In this document: piece after piece, positions 53,190-64,000 of the stretch | How the letters are laid out: each line of letters opens with the position of its first letter | How positions within the stretch are numbered: position 1 is the stretch's first letter | Source: Toxorhynchites rutilus septentrionalis | Lineage: Eukaryota; Arthropoda; Insecta; Diptera; Culicidae | Direction of reading: 5' to 3' | Length of the DNA stretch: 64,000 bases | Assembly (NCBI RefSeq): GCF_029784135.1 | Contig: NC_073746.1 | Coordinates: 50,490,393 to 50,554,392 of the forward strand | Made by a program: the position numbers and the translations under genes | Notes under the pieces: generated by a model | What the model saw: only the letters and a program-made list of their open reading frames with translations | Databases searched by the model: none | Told to the model about the DNA's origin: nothing

Positions 53190-56095
53190 ACGGGCTTCAT
53201 TGCGTAAAAAATTTAGATTCTTGACATTCCATTTTTAAACTTAATTTTTTTTTTGTAAACCGGAAAACAAGAACCGCAAAATTAAAATCAATAACTTTGC
53301 CATAGACATTATGTCGATCAAATAACCCGTTTTGGCGCTATAGTCTATTTTCTGAAATGATACTATTTTAAAAATTTTATCGTGAAAATTAGTTTCAGCT
53401 AAATCAAAAATATGGAATTTAAATGGTTTTGTGTTGAGTGGTGGAATGCCTCTCAAATATAAAACATTAAGCTTCGAAATATAAAGAAATATAGTGTAGT
53501 ACCATTTGGAAACAAGTGAAGGATCCGCAACGCACTGTCAAAGTTTTTAGTTCATCATTACCTGATTGCATGACTTTATTTTTCACTCAATTGAACTTCA
53601 GGAAATACTTCTGGGACAACCACTCGCTGTAATCTCATTCAAAGTTTTCAAACTCAAGTTCTCACTTTCCTTCTGCTGAAAGTCTTTTCAAAATGAACTC
53701 TCTCTCGATATAAACCGGTTACACAGCAACTATTCCAAATACACATATATCATTCCAGGGAAGCGAAGCGGAAAACTTCCAACACTCAATATCTTCTCGT
53801 TACAAATTTCATTCCATGCAGTACCAGTAGCTGTACGGGGTGATATTAAAATCTCGATCCTCATATCTATAACAGCGGAAGGGAAAGTAAACAACACTCT
53901 CCAAAGTTATTCACACATCTGCGCACCATCCCCGGCACCAAAATAGACTCACTTGGTCTTGTGAATTTTCTTGCACTTGCTTATTTTGATTGCAACCGGC
54001 GAGAGTCTTTGTCCACTCTCCCTCCGCCGGGGCTATAAAATATATAAATCATCTGAAGGGTACACCGAGCTTCGCACAACGTGTTGCTGGGCGCATTGAA
54101 GCTGAACCCATTATTGTATGCACGTGCCTCTCACCTTTTTTTTTTTTCAAAGAAAAATCTCCCTAACCACCCACCGCCAACAGCCAAACGAAAGTTGAGC
54201 GGGGAAGCCTGATGAATGCTGCAGATAAATTCTCGCTTCCATGTGTGGAAACATTCATTCCGCATTCCTGATAATGTACTGCAAAGTGGGATCCTTGTTC
54301 TGCATTATTTGGCAAGCTCATCGTTTCGCCGGAGGGGGAGGAACCGTACCACGTTCCATATATAAATCAGGAAATCTTTTCATCCCGAAAATCCAATCTC
54401 AGACCATTTATTCTAAGCTCGCATGATCCGGGGGTACATTAGACGTGTGCTGCTCACTCTGGTGGCAATTAAAGGGTTTAAGTGTGTCGCACGCTGGAAA
54501 GGGGTGAAGAATGATTCCGTTCTTTAAACGGTCTCCCTCCCAATGTTACATTTAAGGTTTGTTTTTCCTACCAACGCTTAGACCAACATGGAAATCTCTG
54601 TACATAAAAAAAGCATGAACGACATATCTGCTTTCCGATCTTTGATTCACAAACTTCTGTTTACAATGTGTGCATACTGGTACAAAACATGTCGAGCATT
54701 TATCAAGCTTACTGTTCCTACTTATTGCTCAAAAGTCATCAAAACTAACAACAATCCGTTTGGATACACCCAACAAATTTGCAATGGTAAGCCGAAAAAA
54801 ACCTCTCAGGAATAACTTGCTAGAGAGAAAGAGATCAACAACTCATCCCTCACCGGGTCTAGTTTACATGTCATCTTTTGCTCATTCCCCCATCCGGAAG
54901 ACAAACACAGAGACTCCCAACCAAGCAGCTTACAATCTACTTCCACTGGATAAACGATGTTCTTTCGTTCGACGGTAGCTCCCATAAGAACACGCTCCCG
55001 GGCCAAAAGCCACTCATCTTTGTTAGCATATACCTTTCCTTCTTTCTCCACCTCCACTGGATTCGTCCGGAGCGGGATAAATGGCCGGCCAAGGTACTTA
55101 CCGATGGGTGGAAGAAACCAGTGGAGGCACTCTCTAGAAGGGAAAGCTCATAAATTGTAAAACTAAGTCTCTTCTGGAACGCACTTGTGAAATATGATTC
55201 TTTTTTGAGATGTATTCAAAAATTCGCTCCGTCATAAATCATATACCCCGGTTTCCGGAAGGAGAAGAGGTTGCGTGGGCAGATAGAAAATGTGACCGGC
55301 CCCGGCAAATGAAGCGGCGAGTTTTGCTCGGGTTTACACTTACACAAAGCATTATGCAGATACCGACCGGTGAAATCGTATGAAATTTCACCCGGAAACT
55401 GATTCGGAACTGGATACTGAATATGAAAAAAAATCTTCCTTGAAAGAACTGATTCGGATGAACGGTGTGCCGATAGGATTCTTGTGTAGAGCAAGTGTTT
55501 CTGTTCGTTTACTTGGAGGATTTACATTGAAATATCACGCTCCTTTAAAATAAGAACAAGTGAGCAACAGAAAACCGAAAAAGTACAATATTTCGTCATT
55601 CGGTTGGATGGTAATATGGGTTAAATTTGTAAACTTCTCCCCTGTAATAAAATCAATTTTTTACTGTTCTCGATGTTCATACAGGAAATTATTTTGAAAA
55701 AATGAATAAAAGCTAAGAAGGGAAATTTGAAGACGAAAAAGTTTGTATTTTGAGATATTATTTTTACAATATTACTTATTACATTTTTTTAATTTTTACA
55801 TTTTTCTATTAATCTTCCTTCAACTTTATTAACATCTCATTTCATCGAAAAATTTTGTAATTTGATTATGTGATTTTTCGAAGAAAATGTCGTGATTGAA
55901 TAATAGTTTCTACTATTATTGGTCACAAAATAGCATTTTAAGTAACCTCCGTCAGATCGAATGAAAGAAAAGATAAAATCAGTGGAGGTACAAATATATT
56001 TGTTTTAATAAAATAATAATGATGGTCCCATCTCATTCCTCTATGAAGGTTTGAGTTGGACGATTTAACTCGAAGATAATTAAATATTAGGCTTT
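53190..56095. other. Low-repeat, GC-richer stretch; nothing coding recognised
   Basis: 53.5-55.6 kb shows little similarity to the rest of the window. A tataaaatatataaat string at 54034 sits in a GC-richer context and could be a TATA box, but no linked gene is seen. If the last beat exon lies in this window, this is the likeliest place; I could not identify it. Open frames at 54588-55494 lack motifs. Confidence 0.4.
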
Positions 56096-56099
56096 TCCT

Positions 56100-58147
56100 T
56101 TATAGCATCAAACTGAACCAGTAAGCAAGATAATAAAAATTAAAAAACAAAAAATTCTTGTCAAAGGATGAAATGTAGGAATTTGTTAAAATTTTCACAA
56201 GAAAATACAAAAAAAAATTTGGAAAAAAAATTCGCTGACAAAAAAATTATTTTAAAAATTAAAATTCATTTTTCTCAAAAACGTATTTTCTTAAAATTCC
56301 CAAAAATATATTTATGAATAGCCCTTACAATTTCCAACAAGTCGTCCATACATTGGAAGATGGGCACTTTTACAGGGAAAAAGTTTTTCGAACAACAACT
56401 TTTTCATATTTTCTTTGAAATGAATACAACTTATCCTAATTTTGTTTAAAGTCAAGATAGCGATATAATGTATTAAACAAAGTTTTAGATCTTGTTAAAA
56501 TATAAACTTTTGTCGAAGACATCAACTTTCTATCTTTTATAGTTTTTGGAATATAAGTCATTTTTGTATGAAGATTCCTGAAAAAATAATGTTTCACACG
56601 TATCATTTTTGTGTGTAAATTATCACGTTTCACATGTTCTTGATATGTTGGAAATTTTAAAGGCTATTTATATATATTTCTTTCAGAGTTTTGAAAGCTT
56701 ATGTTTTCAAGAAAAATGAATTTTAATTTTCAAAAATTTGTTTTTTCAATGAAATATTTTTTCCAAAAAATTCTTTGGTAATTTTTAATGAAAACCAAAC
56801 CAAACCAAACAACTTCCTACATTCCATTCTTTGAATAAAATTTTGTAGGTCTGATAAATTTTTTGTAGGTTTTTTTTTAAATTTAGAGTTTTTTCTACTT
56901 TTTTTTCGAAAAATCCTAATTAAAAAAACTATAAAATCTACAAAAAGTCGGTCAGAGAGTGAAATGTAGGAAATTACTTAGGTTTTCATCAAAAATCAAA
57001 AATCAAATCATAAATTTTTTTGGAAAAAATTTCATTGTAAAACAAATTTGAAAATTAAAGTTCATTTTTCTCGAAAAAATATGCTTTTCAAATTCTGAGA
57101 AAAATAGATATAAATAGCCCTTAAAATTTTCAACAAGTTTTCCATACATCGGACGATGGGCACCAGTGCTGAAAATATTCACGTTCACGACATTCAAATT
57201 CGGCGAATTTCTGCCTTCCTTATATTGATAATCTACTGCTCAAGCGAGAGTCGATAAATATGAAACAACACTATCAATGAACTCCAGTGGAATGAACATC
57301 AACATCAGCTTGCCATGAAGTACATTTTTCATTAGCATCTTCCTTTTCGTCATGGTATTCGTAAAAAATGAAGATCATTGCGTGTTAGTGAAAATCAAGC
57401 ATAAAATTCAGCATCACCAATTGAGAGTGAAATTTATTAATGGTAGAGGAATGGCAAATCATCACACAAAATTCTTGTTTTTGACTACTTCGGCAATGGA
57501 ATGTATAGAATAACTCTTGCTACGTTTTATGAATCTACTCACGATTACCCGGAAATGGCATACACCACCATTTATATGTAAAATGTGTGACACATTTTCA
57601 ATAAAAATTCACTGCAAGCGATGAAGATCAACTTAACGTTCGTGATAATCACCCGAAATTATTGACAGTAATGAAAGTGCCTGAAAGCAGGCTTTTCGAA
57701 ATTTGTTCATGCTGTTTTCGATCAATATACCAGACAAAGTTCACGCGTCTCGACTCTTGTGTTATACTCATTATGATAGATATGGTGTTGAGTTTCAATA
57801 GAAGAGAATTCATCCGATACTGGGAAAAATCTAATTCCTTCATTCGTGAATAAATTTTGATAACTTGTGGCACTGATGGGCACATTTACATGGAAAAAGT
57901 TTTTCGAACAACAACTTTTTCATGTTTTTCTTTGAAAAAAATGCTATTAATGTTCGTTCGTTATATTTCTATGTATAAATTATCGCACTTTAAATGCTCT
58001 GCTAACTTTTATCTATTCAGAAACATGTGAAGAACATGTCAAACGTGATAATTTACACACAAAAATGTTACGCGCAAAACATTATTTTTTCAGGAGTCTT
58101 CATACAAAAATGACTTATATTCCAAAAACTATAAAAGATAGAAAGTT
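56100..58147. repeat. Palindromic interspersed repeat, copy III, left part
   Basis: Two successive units (56150-56650 and about 56930-58147) carry gaatagcccttacaatttcc or a variant, gatgggcac, gggaaaaagttttt and the inverse block (gtgataatttacacac, aggagtcttcatac). A 712-bp hAT-like insertion splits the second unit. The LOA LINE then splits the family at 58148; the right part continues at 63286. Confidence 0.75.
57164..57875. mobile_element. hAT-like MITE, 712 bp, with 8-bp target duplication
   Basis: The 8-mer atgggcac is perfectly duplicated at 57156-57163 and 57876-57883. The host repeat reads through (gatgggcac...ttacatgg) when the insert is removed. The ends are cagtgc...gcactg. The interior contains repeated gaat/attc-rich arms and a 63-78-codon frame on each strand at 57649-57885 with no recognised domain. 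The 8-bp duplication and cagtg end fit hAT. Confidence 0.78.
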
Positions 58148-58514
58148 GATTTTTTTTTATTTAAATCGTTTATTTTTACAGGCTCAGTTACATAGGTTAA
58201 AAGGAGCCGAACTCCTTACTGTATTGTTACTAGTATATATACATTTTTCCTTAATTCTAATGTTAATAATATAGGAAACCGATTACTCGCGGTCGACTCG
58301 AGTTTAGAAGGGTGACATATTTTCTTCAGGAAAAGGAGGGGATATGAGGATATATTGACAATGATCACACTCACACACTCAATCACACTCATCACACTCA
58401 ATTCTTAAACCTATCTTATATCTAATATGTATTTACATTTCATCTTATTCTTAAGAAGGGATCCGATCTCTCACAAAGGAAAAGGAAAAGGAAAAACTAA
58501 GGGTATAAGGACAA

Positions 58515-61500
58515 TCACACACGAAGATCGATAGCTTTAAGGAATACATATATTTGGGACATGTAATCAAGGTCTAACCGAGCCAACACGTCTCTCACCG
58601 GCACCATGGGCTGCCTTCCTCGGGCCCGAAGGGTGTCTTCTAAATTCGATCTGGCGACAAGATACAGCTCGCACGACCAAACAACGTGCTCGATGTCGTG
58701 GTAACCATGGCCACAAACACAAAGATTGTTGTCGGCAAGATTAATACGAAAGAGTAGCGCATCTAACGAACAGTGATTGGACATGAGTCGGGAGAAGGTG
58801 CGAATAAAGTCCCGACTCAAGTCCAGACTTTTGAACCATGGTTTGAGGCTAACCTTAGGGATAATCGAGTGGAGCCACCGGCCCAATTCATCTTCGTTCC
58901 ATTTGCGTTGCCAGTTAACTATGGTATTTTTGCGGACTAAAGAATAAAATTCATTGAAGGCGATTTGACGCTGATAAATATCGCCTTCAATTGCACCTAC
59001 CTTTGCTAATGAGTCAGTCCTCTCATTACCCGGAATTGAGCAATGTGAAGGGACCCAGATAAAGGTAATGACATAACAGCGTCTGGATAAAGCACTCAAA
59101 ATTTCTCGTATTCTCTCAAGGAAGTACGACGAGTGCTTTTCCGGCCTCACTGAACGGATAGCTTCGACAGAGCTAAGACTATCCGTTACAATGTAATAGT
59201 GTTCAACAGGTCGTGAGGCGACGCTGTCCAGCGCCCAGTGTATCGCTGCCAATTCAGCAATATACACTGAGCAAGGATTCTGAAGACTGTGTGAGGTGCT
59301 AAAAAATTCGTTGAACACTCCAAATCATGTGGAATCATTCATAGAGGACCCATCAGTAAAGTACATATTATCACAATTGATATCCCCATACTTTACATCG
59401 AAGATCGTTGGAACGATCCTCGATCGAAGATAATCTGATGTTCCATGGATATCCTGCTTCATGGACAGATAAAAATGCACAGAGGAATTGATGTAGTCAG
59501 GAAAACAAACACGGTTGGGAATATACGAAGAAGGATCAACCTGCATGGAGATGAATTCATGATATGGCCTCATGAACCCAGATTGAAAATTTAGCTCGAT
59601 CAGCTGTTCAAAATTTCCGATCACCAATGGGTTCATAACCTTACACCGGATGAGGAACCGAAGAGATAATAAATTGAAGCGATCTTTTAGTGGGAGTACG
59701 CCTGCCAAAACCTCGAGACTCATGGTATGCGTTGAGAGCATACATCCCAGAGCAATACGGAGACAAAGATACTGAATTCGCTCGAGTTTAATGAAGTGTG
59801 TTTTGGCAGTTGATTGAAAACAGAAACTGCCGTACTCCATCACTGAGAGAATAGTTGTTCTATACAACATTATAAGATCTTCTGGATGGGCTCCCCACCA
59901 TGTGCCGGTAATTGTACGGAGAAAGTTTATTCTTTGTTGGAATTTTTTACTCAGATACCTGATATGGGCCCCCCAAGTGCATTTGGAGTCGAACCAGACC
60001 CCAAGATACTTGAATGACATAGCATGAGTGATCGGTTTACCCAAAAGTTGAAGCTTTGGTTTTGCTGGTTTATGCTTCCTAGAAAAAACCACCATCTCTG
60101 TTTTCTCCGTGGAGAATTCGATCCCTAGCCCAATGGCCCAGGTTGAAAAATTGTTCAATGTATCTTGTAAGGGTTCTTGCAGGTCGGATTCGTTTGATCC
60201 TACGACAGACACCACTCCATCATCTGCAAGTTGTCTTAGGCTGCAATTTTGTGTAAGGCAATTGTCGATGTCGCTTACATAGAAGTTGTACAAAAGGGGG
60301 CTTAAACATGAGCCCTGGGGGAGGCCCATGTAAGAGAACCGACTTACTGCCGAATCTCCGTGAGAAAAGTTCAAATGTTTCTCACAAAGCAAGTTATATA
60401 ACATATTATTCAATAGAGGCGGCAGACCCCGAGAGTGTAATTTGTCTGACAAAACCTCTATTGAAACAGAATCAAAGGCCCCCTTTATGTCCAAGGATAC
60501 TGAAGCCATTTGTTTTTTTTCGGCGTAAGCCATTTGAATTTCTGAAGAAAGCAACGCAAGACAATCATTCGTCCCCTTGCCCCTGCGGAACCCATATTGT
60601 GTATCTGAGAGTAGGCCATTCGTTTCAACCCATCGATCAAGGCGAAACAAGATCATTTTCTCCAACAATTTCCGTATACAAGACAGCATTGCTATTGGGC
60701 GGTACGAATTGAAGTCGGACGCGGGTTTTCCGGGTTTTTGAATAGCTATAACTCGTACTTGTCTCCAATCATCTGGAACAATATTATGCTCCAGAAACCG
60801 ATTGAATAAGTTCAACAAGCGATGTTTCGCCACATCAGGGAGATTTTTCAGCAAGTTGAACTTAATTCTATCCGATCCCGGAGCAGAATTGTTACATGAA
60901 AGGAGAGCAAGAGAGAATTCTACCATCGAAAACTCGGAATCAAGATCGCACCTATCTTGTGGTATATCTCGAACAATTTTTTGCACAGGAGCGGAATCAG
61001 GACAAACCTTCCGTGCAAAATTAAAAATCCATCGATGTGAATATTCTTCGCTTTCATTCGTTGAAGAGCGATTTCTCATGTTTCGAGCCATATTCCATAA
61101 TTTTTTCATTGACGTTTCTCGTGACAAACCTTCCACGAAATTTCGCCAATAAGCACGTTTTTTTCCTTTGATCAAGTTTTTAAATTGATTTTCAAGGTCC
61201 AAATACGACTGAAAATTTTCAATGGTTCCACGTTTCCGAAATGCTTTAAATGCGTTCGATTTATCCTGATAAAGCTTGGAACATTGGCTATCCCACCATG
61301 GATTGGGAGGCCTTCGGCGAAGAGTGGAACCTGGGATGGGTTTCGTTTGAGCGCGAACCGCACTGTCATAGATCAAACGAGAAAGGAAGTTATACTTCTC
61401 CAATGGAGGTAAACCATCTCTGGAATTGATGGCTAGAGTAATCGCGTCCGCATATTTTTTCCAGTCAATGTGTCTTGTTAGGTCATATGCCATGTTTATA

Positions 61501-62158
61501 GATTCAGAAGAATTCGACCCAATGGTGATGGAAATTTTGATTGGCAAGTGATCACTACCGTTGGGGTCCTGGATTAAATTCCACTCGCAATCTAACGATA
61601 GTGAATTCGAGCAAAGCGAGAGGTTAAGAGCACTTGGGTTAGCAGGAGGTTTAGGTACACGTGTTGTTTCCCCAGTGTTCAAAACGGTCATATTGTAGCT
61701 GTTACAAACGATGAACGATTGTCGTCGTACGGTTCCCCCCAGGCAGTTCCGTGAGAGTTGAAGTCTCCCAAGATTAATCGTGGCTCAGGAAGGAGTGAGC
61801 ACATGTCAACAAGTTGCTTGCGGCTAACCGCAGCTCTCGGAGGCCAATACGAGCTGACTATACAGAGGTCTTTGCCTCTGATGTTTGCATGACAAGCAAC
61901 AGCTTCGATCCCTCCAATAGGTGGAAGGTCAATTCTAAAAAATGAGTGACACTTATTGATCCCCAATAGTACCCCTCCGTATCTGTCATCGCGGTCCAAG
62001 CGTATTATATTAAAATCGTGGAAAGAGAGATCATTTTGAGAAGAGAGCCAGGTTTCGGACAGAGCAAAAACATCACAATTGAGTTTATGAATTAGAAATT
62101 TGAATGTATCCAATTGAGGGATAAGACTACGACAATTCCACTGTAAAACAGTGATATC
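58515..62158 (-). pseudogene. LOA-type ORF2: endonuclease, reverse transcriptase, RNase H (two lesions)
   Basis: From the 5' side: endonuclease (LQWNCRSL, ALSETWL, RLILGDFNSHGTAWG), with a frameshift near 61690, then GSDHLPIKISI. The reverse transcriptase has IQKPGKPASDFNSYRPIAML, QYGFRRGKGTND, SLDIKGAFDSV, LPQGSCLSPLLYNFYVSDI and RQLADDGVVSV (catalytic Asp pair). RNase H has YFTDGSS, IAELAAIHWAL, IVTDSLSS and HCSIPGNERTDSLAK, covering the four acidic or histidine positions expected. Codon TGA at about 59322-59324 splits DST from FGVFNEF and most simply derives from GGA (Gly). The 788- and 267-codon open frames are therefore one protein with a single nonsense change. It acts in target-primed reverse transcription. 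Few lesions suggest a young copy. Confidence 0.85.
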
Positions 62159-62169
62159 TCCGACCTCTC

Positions 62170-62793
62170 TTAGACATCAAGAGAGATAATCATTGCAAGG
62201 AGGGGCCATGTTTGCATCAATTGCTGCAAAATTGTCTTTAGTACTGGAAGCATTGCGGTGACAATGGTTCTGATGGAGTCGGAAACATTAAAACACGTGA
62301 AGATTTGATCCACAAGGACAGACAACTTTATAAATCCCGATTGGGAAGTTGAACTGGACGGAAAAACAGGGACAGTTGGGGTTTTTGATGTCCCCTCGAG
62401 TGCTGGGTTGTTCGAAGGTGAACTATTACCACGGAGGCCAGGAGGGACCTGATTTTGCTTATCCGCTGCACTCGATTTTTTGGACAAGCTAACAGGAGGT
62501 ATCACCGGAGGGACTTGTCCTTGAACTTTGGGAGTGGTCACATTTTTGCGCCGGGGATTCCCTTGAGCGAGGAGAACAGAGGGAGAAGACGAGGTTAAAG
62601 TTAAAGTGGGATCGTTAAGGGCAGATGGGAGATTTGCTAGTTTTTTGGAGGGAGGCTTGGTAGGGTTAGCTGACTCGTCCCCAGAAGAAGTATCTTCCGT
62701 ATTTGGTACGCGTTTGAGTGACTTTTTTTTATCACTTAGGAGGGAACTGGAGTCAGAGACCTCCATATCCGAAGGTCCCCCACTCTCTGCCAT
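62170..62793 (-). CDS. LOA-type ORF1, 207 codons
   Basis: It begins with ATG (MAESGGPSDMEVSDSSS) and ends ...LLAMIISLDV. Most of it is low-complexity, rich in Ser, Pro, Lys and Thr (residues 1-150). A hydrophobic, amphipathic C-terminal segment follows (about 155-205: VDQIFTCFNVSD, MLPVLKTILQQLMQ). The zinc knuckles common in LINE ORF1 proteins are absent. Either this family lacks them or this copy has an in-frame internal deletion. The presumed role is binding element RNA. It directly precedes ORF2. Confidence 0.65.
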   Translation of the reverse strand: MAESGGPSDMEVSDSSSLLSDKKKSLKRVPNTEDTSSGDESANPTKPPSKKLANLPSALNDPTLTLTSSSPSVLLAQGNPRRKNVTTPKVQGQVPPVIPPVSLSKKSSAADKQNQVPPGLRGNSSPSNNPALEGTSKTPTVPVFPSSSTSQSGFIKLSVLVDQIFTCFNVSDSIRTIVTAMLPVLKTILQQLMQTWPLLAMIISLDV

Positions 62794-63285
62794 TTTAAAA
62801 TTTGCACTTATATTCTAAGTATTTTTTGTTTTTTAAACAATATTTCACAATAAAATAATTCACAACACAAAAAAAAAACTTATAATTAATAAATATTTTC
62901 TCTGAGTATATTTAATCTTATTCACCTATGAACGCACTCCAGTGCAGATGAACGGGAGCGCGCTGAAAGCTCGTTGGTGGTGAGAATGTGCTTACGACAC
63001 CACTACACACAGTCGTCGGTAAAAGCTTACCCGCACTGGTACTGTTGGCACGATGATTCGGCGAAAACTCCAATGTCGGCGAAGCAGCGACAAAATAAAA
63101 ACCAATCCTTGGTTTTCCGATGATGAAAGCCTCTATCCGCTTTCATTCAGGGTACTCCACTCACTATCCAGATAGCGAAATGAACTCTTCAGCGGCAAAA
63201 AAAAACAACAATCACGCGGTAACCGATAACGAAACTTAGACGCGACTTTCCTTCGTCTGGTTACTTCGGGCAATCGGCGAAGAAT

Positions 63286-63900
63286 GATAGAAAGTTAATG
63301 TCTTCGACAAAAGTTTATATTTTAACAAGATCTAAACCTTTGTTAAATACACTATATCGCTATCTTGACTTTAAACGAAATTGGGATTAGTTGTTTTTTT
63401 TTCGAAGGAAACAAGAAAAAGTTGTCGTTCGAAAAACTTTTTCCCTGTAAAAGTGCCCATCTTCCGATGTATGGACGACTTGTTGTAAATTTTAAGGGCT
63501 ATTCATGTATGTATTTTTGGGAATTTTAAAAATATACGTTTTTGAGAAAAATGAATTTTAATTTTTATAATAACTTTTTTGTCAGCGAAATTTTTTTCCA
63601 AAAAATTTTTGGTATTTTTTGTGAAAGTTTTAACAATTTCCTACATTTCATCCTTTGACAAAAATTTTGCAGGTATCCTAGTTTTTATGTTATAAAGTAA
63701 GTTTTGTAGAAAATTAAGAAAAAAAATGGCTTTTTCCTAAAAGAAGTCTAATTATTTTTCGAATATTACAAGTATGCAAAGTTGCTTAAATGACCCATGA
63801 CTTTACACCCACAACGTTTCACTGTTATTTGAAATGGCGCTGCCAACGGCCAGTCGAGTTGGCATGAAAATCGTCTTTGGTCACAGACACAGAAATTTTA
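63286..63900. repeat. Palindromic interspersed repeat, copy III, right part
   Basis: It continues copy III after the LOA insertion: aatgtcttcgacaaaag, tatcgctatcttgactttaa, ttttccctgtaaaagtgccc and, at the end, caagtatgcaaagttgct and tttcactgttatttgaaatg. The last part matches copy I at 4245-4310, giving the family's outer boundary. Confidence 0.75.
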
Positions 63901-63954
63901 CCAAATGACAAATGTAGGCATTACGTGATTGAATTTCGTCTATGGTATGCAAGG

Positions 63955-64000
63955 AACATTACCAACCCGAAAAAATATTTGTGCGACCGGGAATTGAACC
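63955..64000 (-). mobile_element. tRNA-like SINE, cut by the window edge
   Basis: The reverse complement of the last bases is ggttcaattcccggtcgcac, a B-box with the surrounding T-loop-like sequence, followed by aaatattttttcggg. This is the internal promoter region of a tRNA-derived SINE whose head lies beyond the window. A genuine tRNA cannot be excluded from 45 bases, but the flank after the B box fits a Feilai-type body. Confidence 0.5.

Larger units (their letters stand above)
58148..63285 (-). mobile_element. LOA-type non-LTR retrotransposon, near full length (5138 bp)
   Basis: The 11-mer gatagaaagtt is duplicated at 58137-58147 and 63286-63296. On the minus strand the element has a 5' UTR (63285-62794), ORF1, ORF2 with endonuclease, reverse transcriptase and RNase H, and a 3' UTR ending in an A run (plus-strand T run at 58150). 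Only two lesions were found in ORF2. The RNase H domain and the LADDG version of the RT box fit the LOA/I group; LOA (Lian-like) is my best assignment. Confidence 0.85.

Noticed and set aside
54120..54190. Terminal beat exon starting after the poly-T tract at 54132-54151
   Set aside because: In the required phase it gives only four codons before a stop, with no Beat-like sequence; not supportable.
56803..56822. CRISPR-like array of aaccaaacc units
   Set aside because: It is a short (aaacc)n microsatellite; there are no spacers and the genome is eukaryotic.
1..64000. A multi-gene novel system or biosynthetic cluster
   Set aside because: Only two host genes are visible, with no functional link; everything else recognisable is repeats and transposons.

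Overview
This window is repeat-rich animal DNA of mosquito type, most likely a culicine such as Aedes or a relative. The pointers are an insect beaten-path (beat) gene with introns of 0.9 to 15 kb, a snake-like serine protease, Feilai-like tRNA-derived SINEs, a LOA-type LINE with RNase H, a jockey-type LINE, and Tc1/mariner elements of the DD34D, DD37E and DD41D types. Genus cannot be fixed from sequence alone. There is no bacterial or viral operon and no CRISPR array.

Layout. 1-6.2 kb: AT-rich spacer with a tandem repeat, a small inverted-repeat element (1.2 kb), a palindromic repeat carrying a 627-bp insertion (3.1-4.3 kb) and a dead Tc1-like element (4.36-5.45 kb). 6.2-8.1 kb: a tRNA-like SINE, then a complete four-exon serine protease gene (6917-8063, +, 312 aa). 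9.2-10.9 kb: a foldback repeat in two head-to-tail units. 14.1-48.5 kb: five + strand exons (14123-14334, 25122-25251, 31668-31801, 47283-47405, 48305-48494) of a beat-family immunoglobulin-domain gene. The signal-peptide exon and the last exon were not found. 48.7-64 kb: the palindromic repeat again, opened by a TA-flanked element, an hAT-like element and a near full-length LOA LINE (58148-63285, - strand).

The beat introns hold most of the mobile DNA: SINEs, a DD41D element, a decayed mariner, a jockey-type LINE split by a TTAA-flanked MITE, a second LINE fragment, hAT-type elements, and a DD34D mariner carrying an intact-frame DD37E element. A second DD37E copy, internally deleted, sits in a foldback repeat at 41.5-42.7 kb. 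Target-site duplications let many boundaries be placed to the base.

Only two host genes are supported, and they have no evident functional link: an extracellular trypsin-like protease and a secreted or surface neuronal guidance protein. I found no gene cluster that looks like a novel biological system. The items most worth a second look are the intact DD37E transposase (which lacks an AUG start), the palindromic repeat family, the probably undescribed SINE and MITE families, and a promoter-like or solo-LTR-like block at 44.1-44.6 kb.
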